A stretch of DNA of 64,000 bases, taken from JAJFKX01 sp965230265 (GTDB lineage: Bacteria; Pseudomonadota; Gammaproteobacteria; Xanthomonadales; Wenzhouxiangellaceae). Where the stretch lies: NCBI GenBank assembly GCA_965230265.1, contig OZ245999.1, forward strand, positions 744,001 to 808,000, written 5' to 3'. The notes beneath the pieces are model-generated. The model had not been told where the DNA came from. It was given only the letters and a program-made list of their open reading frames with translations, and did no database searches. Of this stretch, positions 34,659 to 43,799 are shown in pieces (position 1 is the stretch's first letter; each line of letters begins with the position of its first letter). The position numbers and the translations under genes were made by a program.

Positions 34659-35393
34659 ATGAAACATCTATACGACACTATTGGCAAAGGCTATCAGCCA
34701 CTGCGCCGAGCAGACCACCATATCGGTCAGGTTATTGACACAGCACTGGGTGATGCAGAAAGCATAATTAATATCGGTGCTGGTACAGGTTCGTATGAGC
34801 CTGACAATCGCTCAGTAACAGCAGTAGAGTTGGCCATGACCATGATTCGACAGCGCCCTGAATCTGCGGCGCCAGTGGTGCAGGCCAATAGTATGGCATT
34901 GCCATTTGCAGATGATTCATTTGCCGCGTCATTGGCGATATTGACGGTGCATCATTGGCACGACCAAGCGAAAGGTTTGCAGGAAATGCGACGAGTGGCG
35001 AGGCGGCGGGTGGTGATCTTGACCTGGGACCGGCATTTTTCCAACTTTTGGCTGACCGATTATTTTCCTGAGATTTTGGACATCGATCGTATGATTTTTC
35101 CTACATGGGAACAATTCGAGTCTGTTCTGGGAAGCGTTAATATCAATGAAGTGCTCATTCCACATAACTGCAGCGATGGCTTTCTTGGTGCCTATTGGCA
35201 ACGACCAGAAGCGTATCTGGATGCAGATGTGCGTGCTGCAATTTCTACTTTTACAAAAATTACTGATGTTGATGCTGGACTGGCAAAGTTGGATCGAGAT
35301 CTACACAGTGGTGCCTGGCATGACAGAAACAGCGATTTGTTAAAGCAAACCCATCTGGATTTAGGTTATCGATTGGTTATCGCTGAACTTTGA
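34659..35393 (+). CDS. Class I SAM-dependent methyltransferase
   Basis: A 244-residue protein with the UbiE/Methyltransf_11 pattern: motif I INIGAGTGSYEP (about 38-49), a charged residue for ribose binding in AVELA, a DSFAASLAILTVHHW segment (motif IV) and RVVILTWD. It probably transfers a methyl group from S-adenosylmethionine to a small molecule; the substrate is unknown. Motif I has N-I-G instead of the usual D-L-G, which is tolerated in some members. It begins 6 bases after attC-like site 3. The apt gene follows at 80 bases. Confidence 0.8.
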   Translation: MKHLYDTIGKGYQPLRRADHHIGQVIDTALGDAESIINIGAGTGSYEPDNRSVTAVELAMTMIRQRPESAAPVVQANSMALPFADDSFAASLAILTVHHWHDQAKGLQEMRRVARRRVVILTWDRHFSNFWLTDYFPEILDIDRMIFPTWEQFESVLGSVNINEVLIPHNCSDGFLGAYWQRPEAYLDADVRAAISTFTKITDVDAGLAKLDRDLHSGAWHDRNSDLLKQTHLDLGYRLVIAEL

Positions 35394-35472
35394 ATCTTGA
35401 TATTTATCCGGTTTGCAGATGCCAATGAAGTCGCTACACTGCTTTTTTTGATTCATACAACGATAGAACTGC

Positions 35473-35997
35473 ATGCAACTCAAAGACCATATATTGACCG
35501 TCCCGGATTTTCCTGCGCCAGGCATACGATTTCGAGATATCACGCCATTACTGAACGCCCCTAAAGCTTTTAACTACGCTCTCGATGGTATGGCGGAAAT
35601 ACTGCAGGATATGCGACCAGAGGCACTGCTTGGTGTTGAGTCCAGAGGGTTTATTTTTGCTGCACCATTGGCGCATAAGCTGGACTTGCCTTTTGTTTTG
35701 GTGCGTAAACCAGACAAGCTGCCGCGGCCTGTGCACGAGCTTAAATACGATTTGGAATATGGACAGGACTGCCTGCAGGTTCACCGTGACGATATCAGTG
35801 ACGGGCAGCGGCTGGTGATTGTGGATGATGTATTGGCTACCGGTGGCACGGCACAGGCAACGGCGCAGTTGCTGGAGCAAAGCGGTGGGCAGGTGGCCGG
35901 GTTGTTGTTTTTGATTGGGTTAAACGGTTTGGGGGGCAGTGAAAAGTTGGGCAGCTATCAGAAGAAGTGGTTAGTAGAATTTGATTTAGACGAGTAA
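35473..35997 (+). CDS. apt: Adenine phosphoribosyltransferase
   Basis: A 174-residue purine-salvage enzyme that makes AMP and pyrophosphate from adenine and PRPP. The family start is clear (FPAPGIRFRDITPLL). GVESRGFIFAAPLA binds adenine, and the PRPP loop is VIVDDVLATGGTAQAT (about 114-129). The size is that of E. coli Apt. It is convergent with the metallo-beta-lactamase gene, whose stop is only 14 bases away, with no terminator visible between. Confidence 0.95.
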   Translation: MQLKDHILTVPDFPAPGIRFRDITPLLNAPKAFNYALDGMAEILQDMRPEALLGVESRGFIFAAPLAHKLDLPFVLVRKPDKLPRPVHELKYDLEYGQDCLQVHRDDISDGQRLVIVDDVLATGGTAQATAQLLEQSGGQVAGLLFLIGLNGLGGSEKLGSYQKKWLVEFDLDE

Positions 35998-36011
35998 ATC
36001 AACGCTATCCG

Positions 36012-36926
36012 TTAACCTTCATGTTCTGCCTGTAGTTCTTCATAGATCCGGGCGTTCAGCTTTTTGTTGGCATCGGCAGCGTATTGCTTGCAGGCCTGAT
36101 TATCAATGAAAGGGTTGTGGGTTGGGTTTTCTTCAAGTTGTTTTAGTTTGTCTTTAATACCAAAGTAGTTGGGATGCACTGCCAGCAGAATATCGCAGTC
36201 AAGTCGGGCAACCGTATCAATACTGTTGCCAAGCTGGTTGACCAGCTCCGGATGATCCAGGTAACGATAGCCAGGTGCTGACACCGCATTGAGGCTGTCG
36301 GCATATACAATCTGCATGCATTGTTGTTGTTCACAGGACTGCCAGCTCCAGGTAATACCACCTGAGGTATGACCAGGGGTGTAGTGTGCGGTCACTGCTA
36401 ATTGGCCGACAGTAATGCTTTCTCCATGATTGATGGTGCGAACATCATCAACCGCAGGGAAGCCATTGGCTTGTTCACCAAATCCGTACTGAGGGTCATC
36501 TTCTCCCACTTTGCCGCTGTTAAGCACGGCTGCCGCAGCTATGCTGGCTATAGCAGGTGCATTGGTTATTTGTTGCAGTTTGGCTATCCCGCCGACGTGA
36601 TCATAATGGGCATGACTGCTGGCGATAAAATGAATGTCTTCGGTGCGAAAGCCCAGTGACCGAATATTGGCATCGATCACTGCAGCAGATTGTGGCAGCC
36701 CGCCGTCGAGCAAAATATGACCGTCATCGGAAGTGACCAAAATAGTGGACAGACCTGCCACACCAACATAATAAGTATTACCGTAAACCTTAAACGGTGC
36801 CTGGGCCTGATTCCAGGCTTCACAGTAGGTGCATTGTTTGGGTTCGTCGACTAAGGGTTCAGCATTCAGTGAGGAAGTGATCACTGTCGGCAGTGTAACA
36901 GCACAGAGTAAAAAGAAGTGATTCAT
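36012..36926 (-). CDS. Subclass B3 metallo-beta-lactamase homologue
   Basis: A 304-residue periplasmic protein with a Sec signal peptide (MNHFFLLCAVTLPTVITSSLNA). It has the B3 metal-ligand set: HAHYDH (105-110), His186 in YTPGHTSGG, His251 in LLAVHPNYF, and the ADS...APGY-R segment (Ser in place of the B1/B2 Cys). DGG after the first strands is also typical. B3 enzymes (L1, AIM, LRA and others) hydrolyse beta-lactams including carbapenems using two zinc ions. Environmental homologues may have other lactone or hydrolase substrates, so resistance is inferred, not shown. Two extra cysteine pairs (CTYC near 32-35 and near 198-203) could form disulfides. No ampR-like regulator is adjacent. Confidence 0.85.
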   Translation of the reverse strand: MNHFFLLCAVTLPTVITSSLNAEPLVDEPKQCTYCEAWNQAQAPFKVYGNTYYVGVAGLSTILVTSDDGHILLDGGLPQSAAVIDANIRSLGFRTEDIHFIASSHAHYDHVGGIAKLQQITNAPAIASIAAAAVLNSGKVGEDDPQYGFGEQANGFPAVDDVRTINHGESITVGQLAVTAHYTPGHTSGGITWSWQSCEQQQCMQIVYADSLNAVSAPGYRYLDHPELVNQLGNSIDTVARLDCDILLAVHPNYFGIKDKLKQLEENPTHNPFIDNQACKQYAADANKKLNARIYEELQAEHEG

Positions 36927-37062
36927 AAATTCGAATGGTCCAGCGCTAGGGCGATCGGGTCAAAGGGCTTTGATTTTGGAGAGCATAGCAGAGTCAAAGT
37001 TTAGTGTGGCAGATAATTATTGCTAGAATGGCCAGGCTATTTAAATCGATAGGGAGTTAATT

Positions 37063-37356
37063 ATGAATAGTGTAACCACAGGCGCAATCAGTGGAATTGT
37101 GACCGATGATAGCGGTGAGGCCTTACCGGGTGTTGTGATTGAAGCTGTCCATGAACCAACCGGCACCCATTATGATTCTGTGACTCGTGCAGATGGTCGA
37201 TATGTTTTACCCAATGTTCGGGTGGGCGGGCCGTACAGTGTCACTGCCACCATGACGGGATTTAAAACCCAACGCCAAGAAAATATATTCGTCAAACTGG
37301 GTGAAGATAAAGTGATTAATTTTCAATTGCAGGTGGAATCCATTGAAGAAACCTAA
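37063..37356 (+). CDS. Stand-alone carboxypeptidase-regulatory (transthyretin-like) domain protein
   Basis: A 97-residue protein that is almost entirely one CarboxypepD_reg-like beta-sandwich: GAISGIVTDDSGEALPGVVIEAVH, then RADGRYVLPNVRVGGPYSVTATMTGF, and F-V-K-L-G-E-D-K-V-I-N-F. Such domains normally precede TonB-dependent receptors or sit in large secreted proteins. Here the domain is alone and has no signal peptide, so it would stay in the cytoplasm unless exported another way. AGGGAG lies upstream of the ATG. It is followed by a strong hairpin terminator. Function is unknown. Confidence 0.7.
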   Translation: MNSVTTGAISGIVTDDSGEALPGVVIEAVHEPTGTHYDSVTRADGRYVLPNVRVGGPYSVTATMTGFKTQRQENIFVKLGEDKVINFQLQVESIEET

Positions 37357-37380
37357 AAGACCAGACTGACCAGTCACTGG

Positions 37381-37406
37381 ATCAGGGCATTCGATAATGC
37401 CCTGAT
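37381..37406. terminator. Hairpin terminator between convergent genes
   Basis: Perfect inverted repeat ATCAGGGCATT / AATGCCCTGAT with a 4-base loop, followed by TGTTTG on the plus strand. It lies 25 bases after the stop of the transthyretin-like gene and 28 bases from the stop of the convergent DUF4328 gene. Confidence 0.7.
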
Positions 37407-37433
37407 TGTTTGAAAGGTAGAGTTAGGCTGTTT

Positions 37434-38129
37434 TTACAAAAGGCTAGCTGTAGCCATGGATGATGATGCACTGGCTTGCTGTACTTGCTGCCGATACAAC
37501 TTGCCGATGACCACCAGCAATGCCAAAGTGGTAAAAATGGTAATTAAGTCAGCACTAAGCGTGATGAGATTCACCCTAACGTAATCGCCAATTTCTTCTG
37601 ATTGCCTGCTTAATCGAAATGCCAGCCTGCCAAGAAAGCTGGAAACAATCCAGAACAACCACCACAGTCCCAATATGCTTGGCAGTGGGCCATTGCCGTA
37701 GTCTTGTGGATTGTGACTGACGTGCCAGATTTCTTTCATCGCCTGGCAGGGCTTCCATAGGTTAGCGATGGGGATAAAGTACCAGCCGACGGACCAGCCA
37801 GGGGTATATTGCATCAGCTTTTCAGTGAGTGCCTGGGCATTAACATTGGCCCGGTAAATCCACATCAAAATCAATACGCCGGAAACCACAAACAGCAATG
37901 TCTGAGCCCAGGCAATAACAGCTTGTCGTTCATCGCTTGCTTCAGCGTCAGCAGTGAGTTGTTCGTTGGAGGTAAAGGTACCGTTCTTAATATCAGCGAA
38001 CAGCTGGTATTCCATCAAGCCTGAAACCAGTGCTGCGGCCAGCACAAACAAATAGGCATACAGCAGCCAGCGCGTCCAATTGGTGAGGTTGGTCGAGTCT
38101 TTATAGACGTATTTTACGGATTGATTCAT
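37434..38129 (-). CDS. DUF4328 membrane protein
   Basis: A 231-residue protein with about five transmembrane helices and the DUF4328 hallmarks: WIYRANVNAQAL in the first half, GWSVGWYFIPIANLWKPCQAM in the middle and LWWLFWIVSSFLG after it. The family occurs in many actinobacteria and proteobacteria and has no known function. The C-terminus is serine- and glutamine-rich. It lies 50 bases upstream (in map terms, left) of suhB's stop, on the same strand. No regulatory signal was recognised. Confidence 0.8.
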   Translation of the reverse strand: MNQSVKYVYKDSTNLTNWTRWLLYAYLFVLAAALVSGLMEYQLFADIKNGTFTSNEQLTADAEASDERQAVIAWAQTLLFVVSGVLILMWIYRANVNAQALTEKLMQYTPGWSVGWYFIPIANLWKPCQAMKEIWHVSHNPQDYGNGPLPSILGLWWLFWIVSSFLGRLAFRLSRQSEEIGDYVRVNLITLSADLITIFTTLALLVVIGKLYRQQVQQASASSSMATASLL

Positions 38130-38178
38130 GCACCATCCCTGTTGTTGGTTCGGGCGAGTATGGGTTAATCAAGGATAC

Positions 38179-38988
38179 TTAATGATTAATGCCTGTTACC
38201 CGCTGCGGCTGAATCACTTTCAACATATCCGGCAACAACTTGAATGGTGCAGCGATCACATTGCCGCTTTCCATGTATTGATCAGACCCGGCAAAATCGA
38301 CCACCACACCACCGGCTTCGCGCACGATTAATGCACCCGCAGCGATATCCCAGGGCTGCAAGCCAATTTCAAAGAAACCATCCAGACGTCCGGCAGCGAC
38401 ATAGGCCAGATCCAGACAGGCACTGCCAGCGCGCCGCAGGTCTTCGCATTGTTCGAAAAAGCCATTGAACATGGCTTGATAGGCTGGCATAAAGCGTCGT
38501 TTTCGAAATGGGAAACCCGTGCCGATTAGTGCGTTTTTCATATGAATGCGTTTGCTGCAGCGAATGCGGCGGTCATTTAGCAATGCCCCTTCACCATGGC
38601 TGGCGGTAAACATTTCTTCACGGATCGGATCATAAATGACCCCGTGCTCCAGCCGGCCACGGATTTCTACAGCGATGGAGACGGCAAAATGTGGAAGACC
38701 ATGCAAATAATTGCTGGTGCCATCCAGAGGATCAACAATCCAGCGGTAGTTACTATCGGGGTTACCCTCGCTGCCGCCTTCCTCACCAAGAATGCAATGC
38801 TCAGGATACATATCCAGAATGGTGCGCTTGATGCTGGCTTCGCAGGCCAAATCGACATCCGAAACAAAATCATTCGGTGCTTTTTGGGTGGTTTTCAGAT
38901 CGTGCAGGCGCACCATTTCGCGCCGCATAATTTCACCCGCGCGGCTGGCTGCACGGATAGCGATATTCAAATAGGGGGACTGGCTCAC
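38179..38988 (-). CDS. suhB: Inositol-1-monophosphatase family protein SuhB
   Basis: A 269-residue Mg-dependent phosphatase; in E. coli SuhB also takes part in rRNA antitermination complexes. The proposed start is the GTG at 38986-38988 (SQSPYLNIAIRAASRAGEI), which gives the E. coli length. A longer frame to 39057 would add 23 residues with no family match. Metal and substrate motifs are GEEGG, WIVDPLDGTSNYLHGLPHF and WDIAAGALIVREAGG. It is divergent from trmJ, as is common in gammaproteobacteria. No clear ribosome-binding site precedes the GTG. Confidence 0.92.
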   Translation of the reverse strand: MSQSPYLNIAIRAASRAGEIMRREMVRLHDLKTTQKAPNDFVSDVDLACEASIKRTILDMYPEHCILGEEGGSEGNPDSNYRWIVDPLDGTSNYLHGLPHFAVSIAVEIRGRLEHGVIYDPIREEMFTASHGEGALLNDRRIRCSKRIHMKNALIGTGFPFRKRRFMPAYQAMFNGFFEQCEDLRRAGSACLDLAYVAAGRLDGFFEIGLQPWDIAAGALIVREAGGVVVDFAGSDQYMESGNVIAAPFKLLPDMLKVIQPQRVTGINH

Positions 38989-39222
38989 AATGATATATTC
39001 GGAAAAAGGCGCAGCATAACAGATGTTCGGGCTTATGCAGAGTAATGTGATGGGCAATTGGCTGTATCAACCGTCATATGGTTTACTCTGACGTGCTGGT
39101 TTGTGTCGACACTCAGTGGCGAAGCCAGCTTATTGCAAAAATAGGGTATGGGTTATTCGCTAGCCGTATTCCAGGTAAAATTGGCCACCATTGTTATCAA
39201 ATTGTTGAGTTAGGATTTCTTC

Positions 39223-40014
39223 ATGCAGCCACTATCCAATATTCGCATTGTGCTGATTGATACCACGCACCCGGGTAATATCGGCTCAACAGCGCGGGCA
39301 ATGAAGGTGATGGGTTTGTCACATCTGGTGTTGGTTAGGCCACATCATTTTCCTGATGCTAAAGCCAGTGCAATGGCGTCCAGTGCGGCAGATTTGTTAA
39401 CCGCCGCCACAGTGGTGGACGATGTGGATGAAGCGATCGCCGATTGCCAGTTGGTGCTGGGAGCCAGTGCACGTTCGCGTACATTGGAATGGCCAACATT
39501 GTCATCACGTGATGCCAGCACACAGGTAAAACAGGCGATGCTAAACGAACAAACTGTTCAGAAGGTTGCCATTTTATTTGGCACTGAAAGTGTCGGGCTG
39601 TCTAATGAGCAACTGCAGCGCTGCCATTATCGCATTGAAATCCCTGCTAACCCTGAATACAGTTCGTTGAACTTGTCACAAGCAGTGCAAGTGGTGTGTT
39701 ATGAGCTGCGACAGGCATTGGTTGTAACGCCATTAACCAGTGATTTGAAGCCCACAGACCCCTCTCATGAATTGGCTGATGACCGCAGTGTGGAGAGTTT
39801 TTTGCAGCGTTTGCAACAAATGATTGCCGAGTTGGATATTTTAAATCCGGCTCAGCCTGCGATGTTGATGCAGCGTTTGCGGCGGTTGTTTTTGCGTACT
39901 CGCCTGGAAACCAGTGAGGTCAGTATCCTGCAGGGAATCGTGAGCGCTGTTCTGGCGCAGCAGCAGGCTTTATCCGATACACAGGATCGATCAGATGGAG
40001 ACCTCAAAAAGTAA
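39223..40014 (+). CDS. trmJ: tRNA (cytidine/uridine-2'-O-)-methyltransferase TrmJ
   Basis: A 263-residue SPOUT-class enzyme that methylates the 2'-OH of nucleotide 32 in tRNA anticodon loops. The N-terminal motif THPGNIGSTARAMKVMGL is the family signature. The knot region is FGTESVGLSNEQL, then IPANPEYSSLNLSQAVQVVCYEL. The C-terminal extension (about 170-263) is the TrmJ-specific dimerisation and tRNA-binding part. TTAGGA lies 7 bases before the ATG. The gene is divergent from suhB and ends at a bidirectional terminator shared with rho. Confidence 0.94.
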   Translation: MQPLSNIRIVLIDTTHPGNIGSTARAMKVMGLSHLVLVRPHHFPDAKASAMASSAADLLTAATVVDDVDEAIADCQLVLGASARSRTLEWPTLSSRDASTQVKQAMLNEQTVQKVAILFGTESVGLSNEQLQRCHYRIEIPANPEYSSLNLSQAVQVVCYELRQALVVTPLTSDLKPTDPSHELADDRSVESFLQRLQQMIAELDILNPAQPAMLMQRLRRLFLRTRLETSEVSILQGIVSAVLAQQQALSDTQDRSDGDLKK

Positions 40015-40040
40015 ACATTTAAACTCTGAATGTTGAAAAT

Positions 40041-40066
40041 AAAAAACCCGGCATGGCCGGGTTTTT
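40041..40066. terminator. Bidirectional intrinsic terminator between trmJ and rho
   Basis: The inverted repeat CCCGGC / GCCGGG with ATG loop is flanked by five A residues on the left and six T residues on the right, so it works for both converging genes. Confidence 0.9.
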
Positions 40067-40096
40067 TATCAATACTGTTATTTTATCCAGGTCAAT

Positions 40097-41353
40097 CTAG
40101 CGTTTCATGGAGCTAAAGAACTCACCATTGGTCTTGGTGGCTTTCATTTTATCCAGCATAAACTCCATGGCTTGAATTTCATCCATGGGATGCAAAATCT
40201 TGCGCAGTATCCAAATACGCTGTAGGTCATCAGCCGGAATCATTAACTCTTCGCGACGAGTGCCGGAACGATTGATATCCAATGCCGGGAATACACGTTT
40301 TTCGGAAATTCGGCGGCTGAGATGGACTTCCATATTGCCAGTGCCTTTGAATTCTTCATAAATGACTTCATCCATCTTGCTGCCGGTATCGACCAATGCA
40401 GTAGCGATAATGGTCAAGCTACCGCCTTCAGTCACATTACGTGCCGCACCAAAAAAGCGCTTGGGTTTTTGTAGTGCGTTGGCATCGACACCACCGGTGA
40501 GTACTTTGCCAGACGATGGCGCGACGGTGTTGTAGGCGCGTGCCAGACGAGTGATTGAATCTAACAGAATAACCACATCGTGTTTGTGTTCTACCAGTCG
40601 TTTGGCGCGCTCAATCACCATTTCTGCAACCTGCACGTGACGGGTGGCAGGTTCATCAAAGGTGCTTGAGATGACTTCCGCATCAACAGTACGTTTCATC
40701 TCGGTGACTTCTTCCGGGCGCTCATCAATCAGCAAAATGATCATTTTGCTGTCAGGGCAGTTGGCGCGCACACTGGTTGCCATGGTTTGCAGCAGCATGG
40801 TTTTACCGGCTTTCGGTGGCGATACAATCAGGCCTCGCTGACCTTTGCCTACTGGTGCAATCAAATCGATGATACGGGTGGTGATGTCTTCGGTACTGCC
40901 GTTACCGCGCTCCAATAACATGGGCTCGCGCGGGAATTCGGCGGTCAGGTTTTCGAACAGAATTTTATTACGCGAAGCTTCTGGTGCTTCGTAATTTAAC
41001 TCTTGTACCTTGAGCAGGGCAAAATACCGTTCGCTGTCCTTTGGCGGGCGAATTTTGCCTGAAATCATATCGCCGGTACGCAGATTAAAGCGCCGGATCT
41101 GACTGGGGGATACGTAGATGTCATCAGGGCCTGCCAGATAGGAGCTATCGGCTGAACGCAAGAAGCCAAAACCATCTTGGAGGATTTCCAGCACACCATC
41201 ACCAAAAATCGATTCACCACCTCGTGCGTGATATTTAAGGATAGCGAAGATTAAGTCTTGCTTGCGGGAACGGCCCAGGTTGTTAAGACCCATTTCGTTG
41301 GCGATGTTAATAAGTTCGGCAACGGATTTTTGCTTTAATTCTGTCAGATTCAT
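40097..41353 (-). CDS. rho: Transcription termination factor Rho
   Basis: A 418-residue hexameric RNA helicase. The start at the ATG at 41351-41353 (MNLTELKQKS) gives the E. coli length; a five-residue upstream extension is rejected. Visible are the N-terminal Rho domain, the RNA-binding cold-shock-like domain (GFGFLRSADSSYLAGPDDIYVSPSQIRRFNL), the Walker A loop PPKAGKTMLLQ and the Walker B/R-loop region (ILLLDSIT). The trxA-rho order with divergent rhlB is as in E. coli. The leader between trxA and rho is about 270 bases, which leaves room for an attenuated, autoregulated 5' region as known in E. coli. Confidence 0.97.
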   Translation of the reverse strand: MNLTELKQKSVAELINIANEMGLNNLGRSRKQDLIFAILKYHARGGESIFGDGVLEILQDGFGFLRSADSSYLAGPDDIYVSPSQIRRFNLRTGDMISGKIRPPKDSERYFALLKVQELNYEAPEASRNKILFENLTAEFPREPMLLERGNGSTEDITTRIIDLIAPVGKGQRGLIVSPPKAGKTMLLQTMATSVRANCPDSKMIILLIDERPEEVTEMKRTVDAEVISSTFDEPATRHVQVAEMVIERAKRLVEHKHDVVILLDSITRLARAYNTVAPSSGKVLTGGVDANALQKPKRFFGAARNVTEGGSLTIIATALVDTGSKMDEVIYEEFKGTGNMEVHLSRRISEKRVFPALDINRSGTRREELMIPADDLQRIWILRKILHPMDEIQAMEFMLDKMKATKTNGEFFSSMKR

Positions 41354-41564
41354 GAAGGTATATATCAAAGGATCATGCGCCCAACGGGCGACTGGCTTAA
41401 CGGTTAATCAGCAATAAATGATTTAGTAGCACAAGCTACATCTAAGTGTTATTGGATTTCTATTGCTGAAGCTCGGCGAAACTGGATGTTCCGCGATATT
41501 GGGTAAATTACCATCTAAACTCGTTGCCGTCCAGCATTAGCAGCAACTTTATTTAGTATTGGTC

Positions 41565-41589
41565 GGCTAACCTGCATTGCAGGTCAGCC
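41565..41589 (-). terminator. Hairpin downstream of trxA
   Basis: An imperfect inverted repeat (GGCTAACCTGC / GCAGGTCAGCC, one mismatch, ATT loop) starts 35 bases past the trxA stop on the minus strand. It lacks a T-run, so it may be a weak terminator or a structure in the rho leader. Confidence 0.4.
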
Positions 41590-41623
41590 ATTAAATCATT
41601 AATTATACGGCTGGAGCGGGCAG

Positions 41624-41956
41624 TTACAGTACGCCTGCTTCTTCCACAAATTGTTGCAGCTGTGCTTTGCTTAGAGCGCCTACTTTGGTGGCCTGTACCT
41701 TGCCATCATGGAATACCATTAAGGTGGGAATGCCGCGCACACTGTATTGCACCGAAATATTGCGGTTTTCATCAATGTTGAGTTTGGCAACTTTCAAGCG
41801 ACCTTCATAGTCATCTGCAAGTTCATCAATAAGCGGTCCAATCATTTTGCATGGGCCACACCATTCGGCCCAATAATCGACCAATACCGGCAGGTCGGAT
41901 TCCAGCACCTGCTGTTCAAAATCCTGCTCGGATACGTGTAATACGTGTTCGCTCAC
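41624..41956 (-). CDS. trxA: Thioredoxin 1
   Basis: A 110-residue redox protein with the active site WCGPCK (Cys33, Cys36) and conserved Asp26-like, Pro (GIPTLMVF) and Gly positions. It reduces disulfides of ribonucleotide reductase and many other proteins. The start is GTG at 41954-41956, with GGAG 6 bases upstream on the minus strand. It lies upstream of rho in the same direction and divergent from rhlB, the E. coli arrangement. Confidence 0.97.
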   Translation of the reverse strand: MSEHVLHVSEQDFEQQVLESDLPVLVDYWAEWCGPCKMIGPLIDELADDYEGRLKVAKLNIDENRNISVQYSVRGIPTLMVFHDGKVQATKVGALSKAQLQQFVEEAGVL

Positions 41957-42160
41957 TGTTATCTCCAGTTAATTCAATTTCCAGGTCATGCCCGGCTATC
42001 AGTTGGCTCAATATATAGTATCTGATATAACGCATTCAAACCCTATGAAAAGGTTGCTGCAGTCACGACAGTGATTTGAGCCGGCCAGTTGTAGAAGTGC
42101 AGTCATTGTTACGTATATGCAAGTCTACGCTGACAACATCAACGCATAAGTTTATGATAC

Positions 42161-43702
42161 ATGGCTATGCTTAAAAAATTATTGACCGGTTGGTGGCAAC
42201 AAACCCCGCCGGATTCCAAACCTAAGGTCAGCTCTCAGCCCCATCCAGAGAGCGGCCGAGAGGATGCTCAACCCGCTCATCAACACTCCAGCCCTGACAG
42301 CGGCATGGTTGAGGGCCGGGTTGCTGACAGTAGTGGCAGCGGGGTGATCAGTGAATCCGGTAGTGAGCCAGGTGCAATCGTTGAGCACGCGCTGACCGAT
42401 ACCCGGTTTTCGGAAATGCCATTGCATCCACTGGTGCAGCGTGGGTTGAGCGATGCCAACTTTGTGCAGTGCACGCCAATTCAGGCGGAAACATTACCGA
42501 TTGCACTGGCAGGTAGGGATGTCGCTGGGCAAGCACAAACTGGAACAGGAAAAACGGCAGCTTTCCTATTGGTTATCTTTAACCACCTGTTAAAGCTGCG
42601 TGACAATGGGCAAACCGTCGCTGAAACCTCAGGCAGCAATGCCACTCAGCTGGCATCGATTGTGTTGGCGCCAACGCGTGAGTTGGCGGTGCAGATTCAT
42701 CGGGATGCGATACTGCTTGGTAAACACACGGGTTTACGCATAGGTTTGGCCTATGGCGGAGTCGATTATAAGAAGCAACGTCAGGATATAGCCGATGGTA
42801 TGGATATTCTGATCGGAACGCCGGGTCGGATTATTGATTACCTGAAGCAAGGGGTATTCACCCTGAAAAAAATACAGGTAGTGGTATTGGATGAAGCCGA
42901 TCGGATGTTTGACTTAGGCTTTATTAAAGATATCCGCTTTTTGCTGCGTCGCTGTCCTCCTGCCGGTCAGCGCCAGTCCATGTTGTTTTCTGCGACTTTG
43001 TCATTACGGGTCACCGAGTTGGCCTACGAACACATGGACAATCCACAAAAAGTTGTGGTTGAGTCTGATCAGGTCACGGCAGAAAATATTGATGAAAAAG
43101 TGCTGTACCCAGCCAATGAGCACAAATTGCCGCTGCTGGTGCAATTTCTGCGCCAGTCTGATGATCAGCGTGCCATAGTCTTTGTTAATACCCGGCATGT
43201 TGCCAAGCGCGTGGCCGGTACTTTGCGTGCCAATGGCATACCCGTCGCATTACTGTCAGGTAATGTGCCACAGGACCGGCGCCAGAAACTACTGGATCGT
43301 TTTCATAAAGGTGATCTGGATGTGTTGGTGGCCACCGATGTGGCTGCGCGTGGCTTGCACATTCCAGAGGTCTCGCATGTGATCAATTATGATCTGCCGC
43401 AGTCCGCCGAGGACTATGTGCACCGCATCGGGCGTACCGCACGCCTGGGGGCTTCAGGTCATGCGATCAGTTTTGCCTGTGAACACTATGCTTTTCATAT
43501 GCCTGAAATTGAAGAGTACATTGGTTACCGCTTGCCGGAAGCCGATTATTCACCTGATGAATTACCCAAACTGAAACGCCCAGCACCCAGCGGTAACCAT
43601 AAAGGCCATAAAAAGCACACCCGCAAGCGCCGTCCACAACGCCGGCGCTCCAAAAGCCACTCTGGTGGCGGACAAGGCGGTCAAGGTGGTGGTTCGTCTT
43701 GA
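42161..43702 (+). CDS. rhlB: DEAD-box RNA helicase RhlB
   Basis: A 513-residue ATP-dependent RNA helicase, a component of RNA degradosomes in other gammaproteobacteria. The helicase core starts near residue 75 (FSEMPLHPLVQRGL, Q motif CTPIQAETLP). AQTGTGKT, PTRELA, TPGRIIDYL, DEAD in LDEADRMFDLGF, SAT in FSATLS and HRIGRTARLG follow in order. An N-terminal acidic, serine-rich stretch of about 70 residues and a C-terminal basic R/K/G-rich tail (KGHKKHTRKRRPQRRRSKSH) flank it, as in Pseudomonas-type RhlB. The position next to divergent trxA-rho supports the name. Confidence 0.92.
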   Translation: MAMLKKLLTGWWQQTPPDSKPKVSSQPHPESGREDAQPAHQHSSPDSGMVEGRVADSSGSGVISESGSEPGAIVEHALTDTRFSEMPLHPLVQRGLSDANFVQCTPIQAETLPIALAGRDVAGQAQTGTGKTAAFLLVIFNHLLKLRDNGQTVAETSGSNATQLASIVLAPTRELAVQIHRDAILLGKHTGLRIGLAYGGVDYKKQRQDIADGMDILIGTPGRIIDYLKQGVFTLKKIQVVVLDEADRMFDLGFIKDIRFLLRRCPPAGQRQSMLFSATLSLRVTELAYEHMDNPQKVVVESDQVTAENIDEKVLYPANEHKLPLLVQFLRQSDDQRAIVFVNTRHVAKRVAGTLRANGIPVALLSGNVPQDRRQKLLDRFHKGDLDVLVATDVAARGLHIPEVSHVINYDLPQSAEDYVHRIGRTARLGASGHAISFACEHYAFHMPEIEEYIGYRLPEADYSPDELPKLKRPAPSGNHKGHKKHTRKRRPQRRRSKSHSGGGQGGQGGGSS

Positions 43703-43799
43703 GGCAGATGATGAATTTAGGTTTTCAGTACCTATTAATACCTGGAATGTTCAAAGCATCCCAATTATCATTTAACCGTTTAAATCCTGAGAAATCGGT

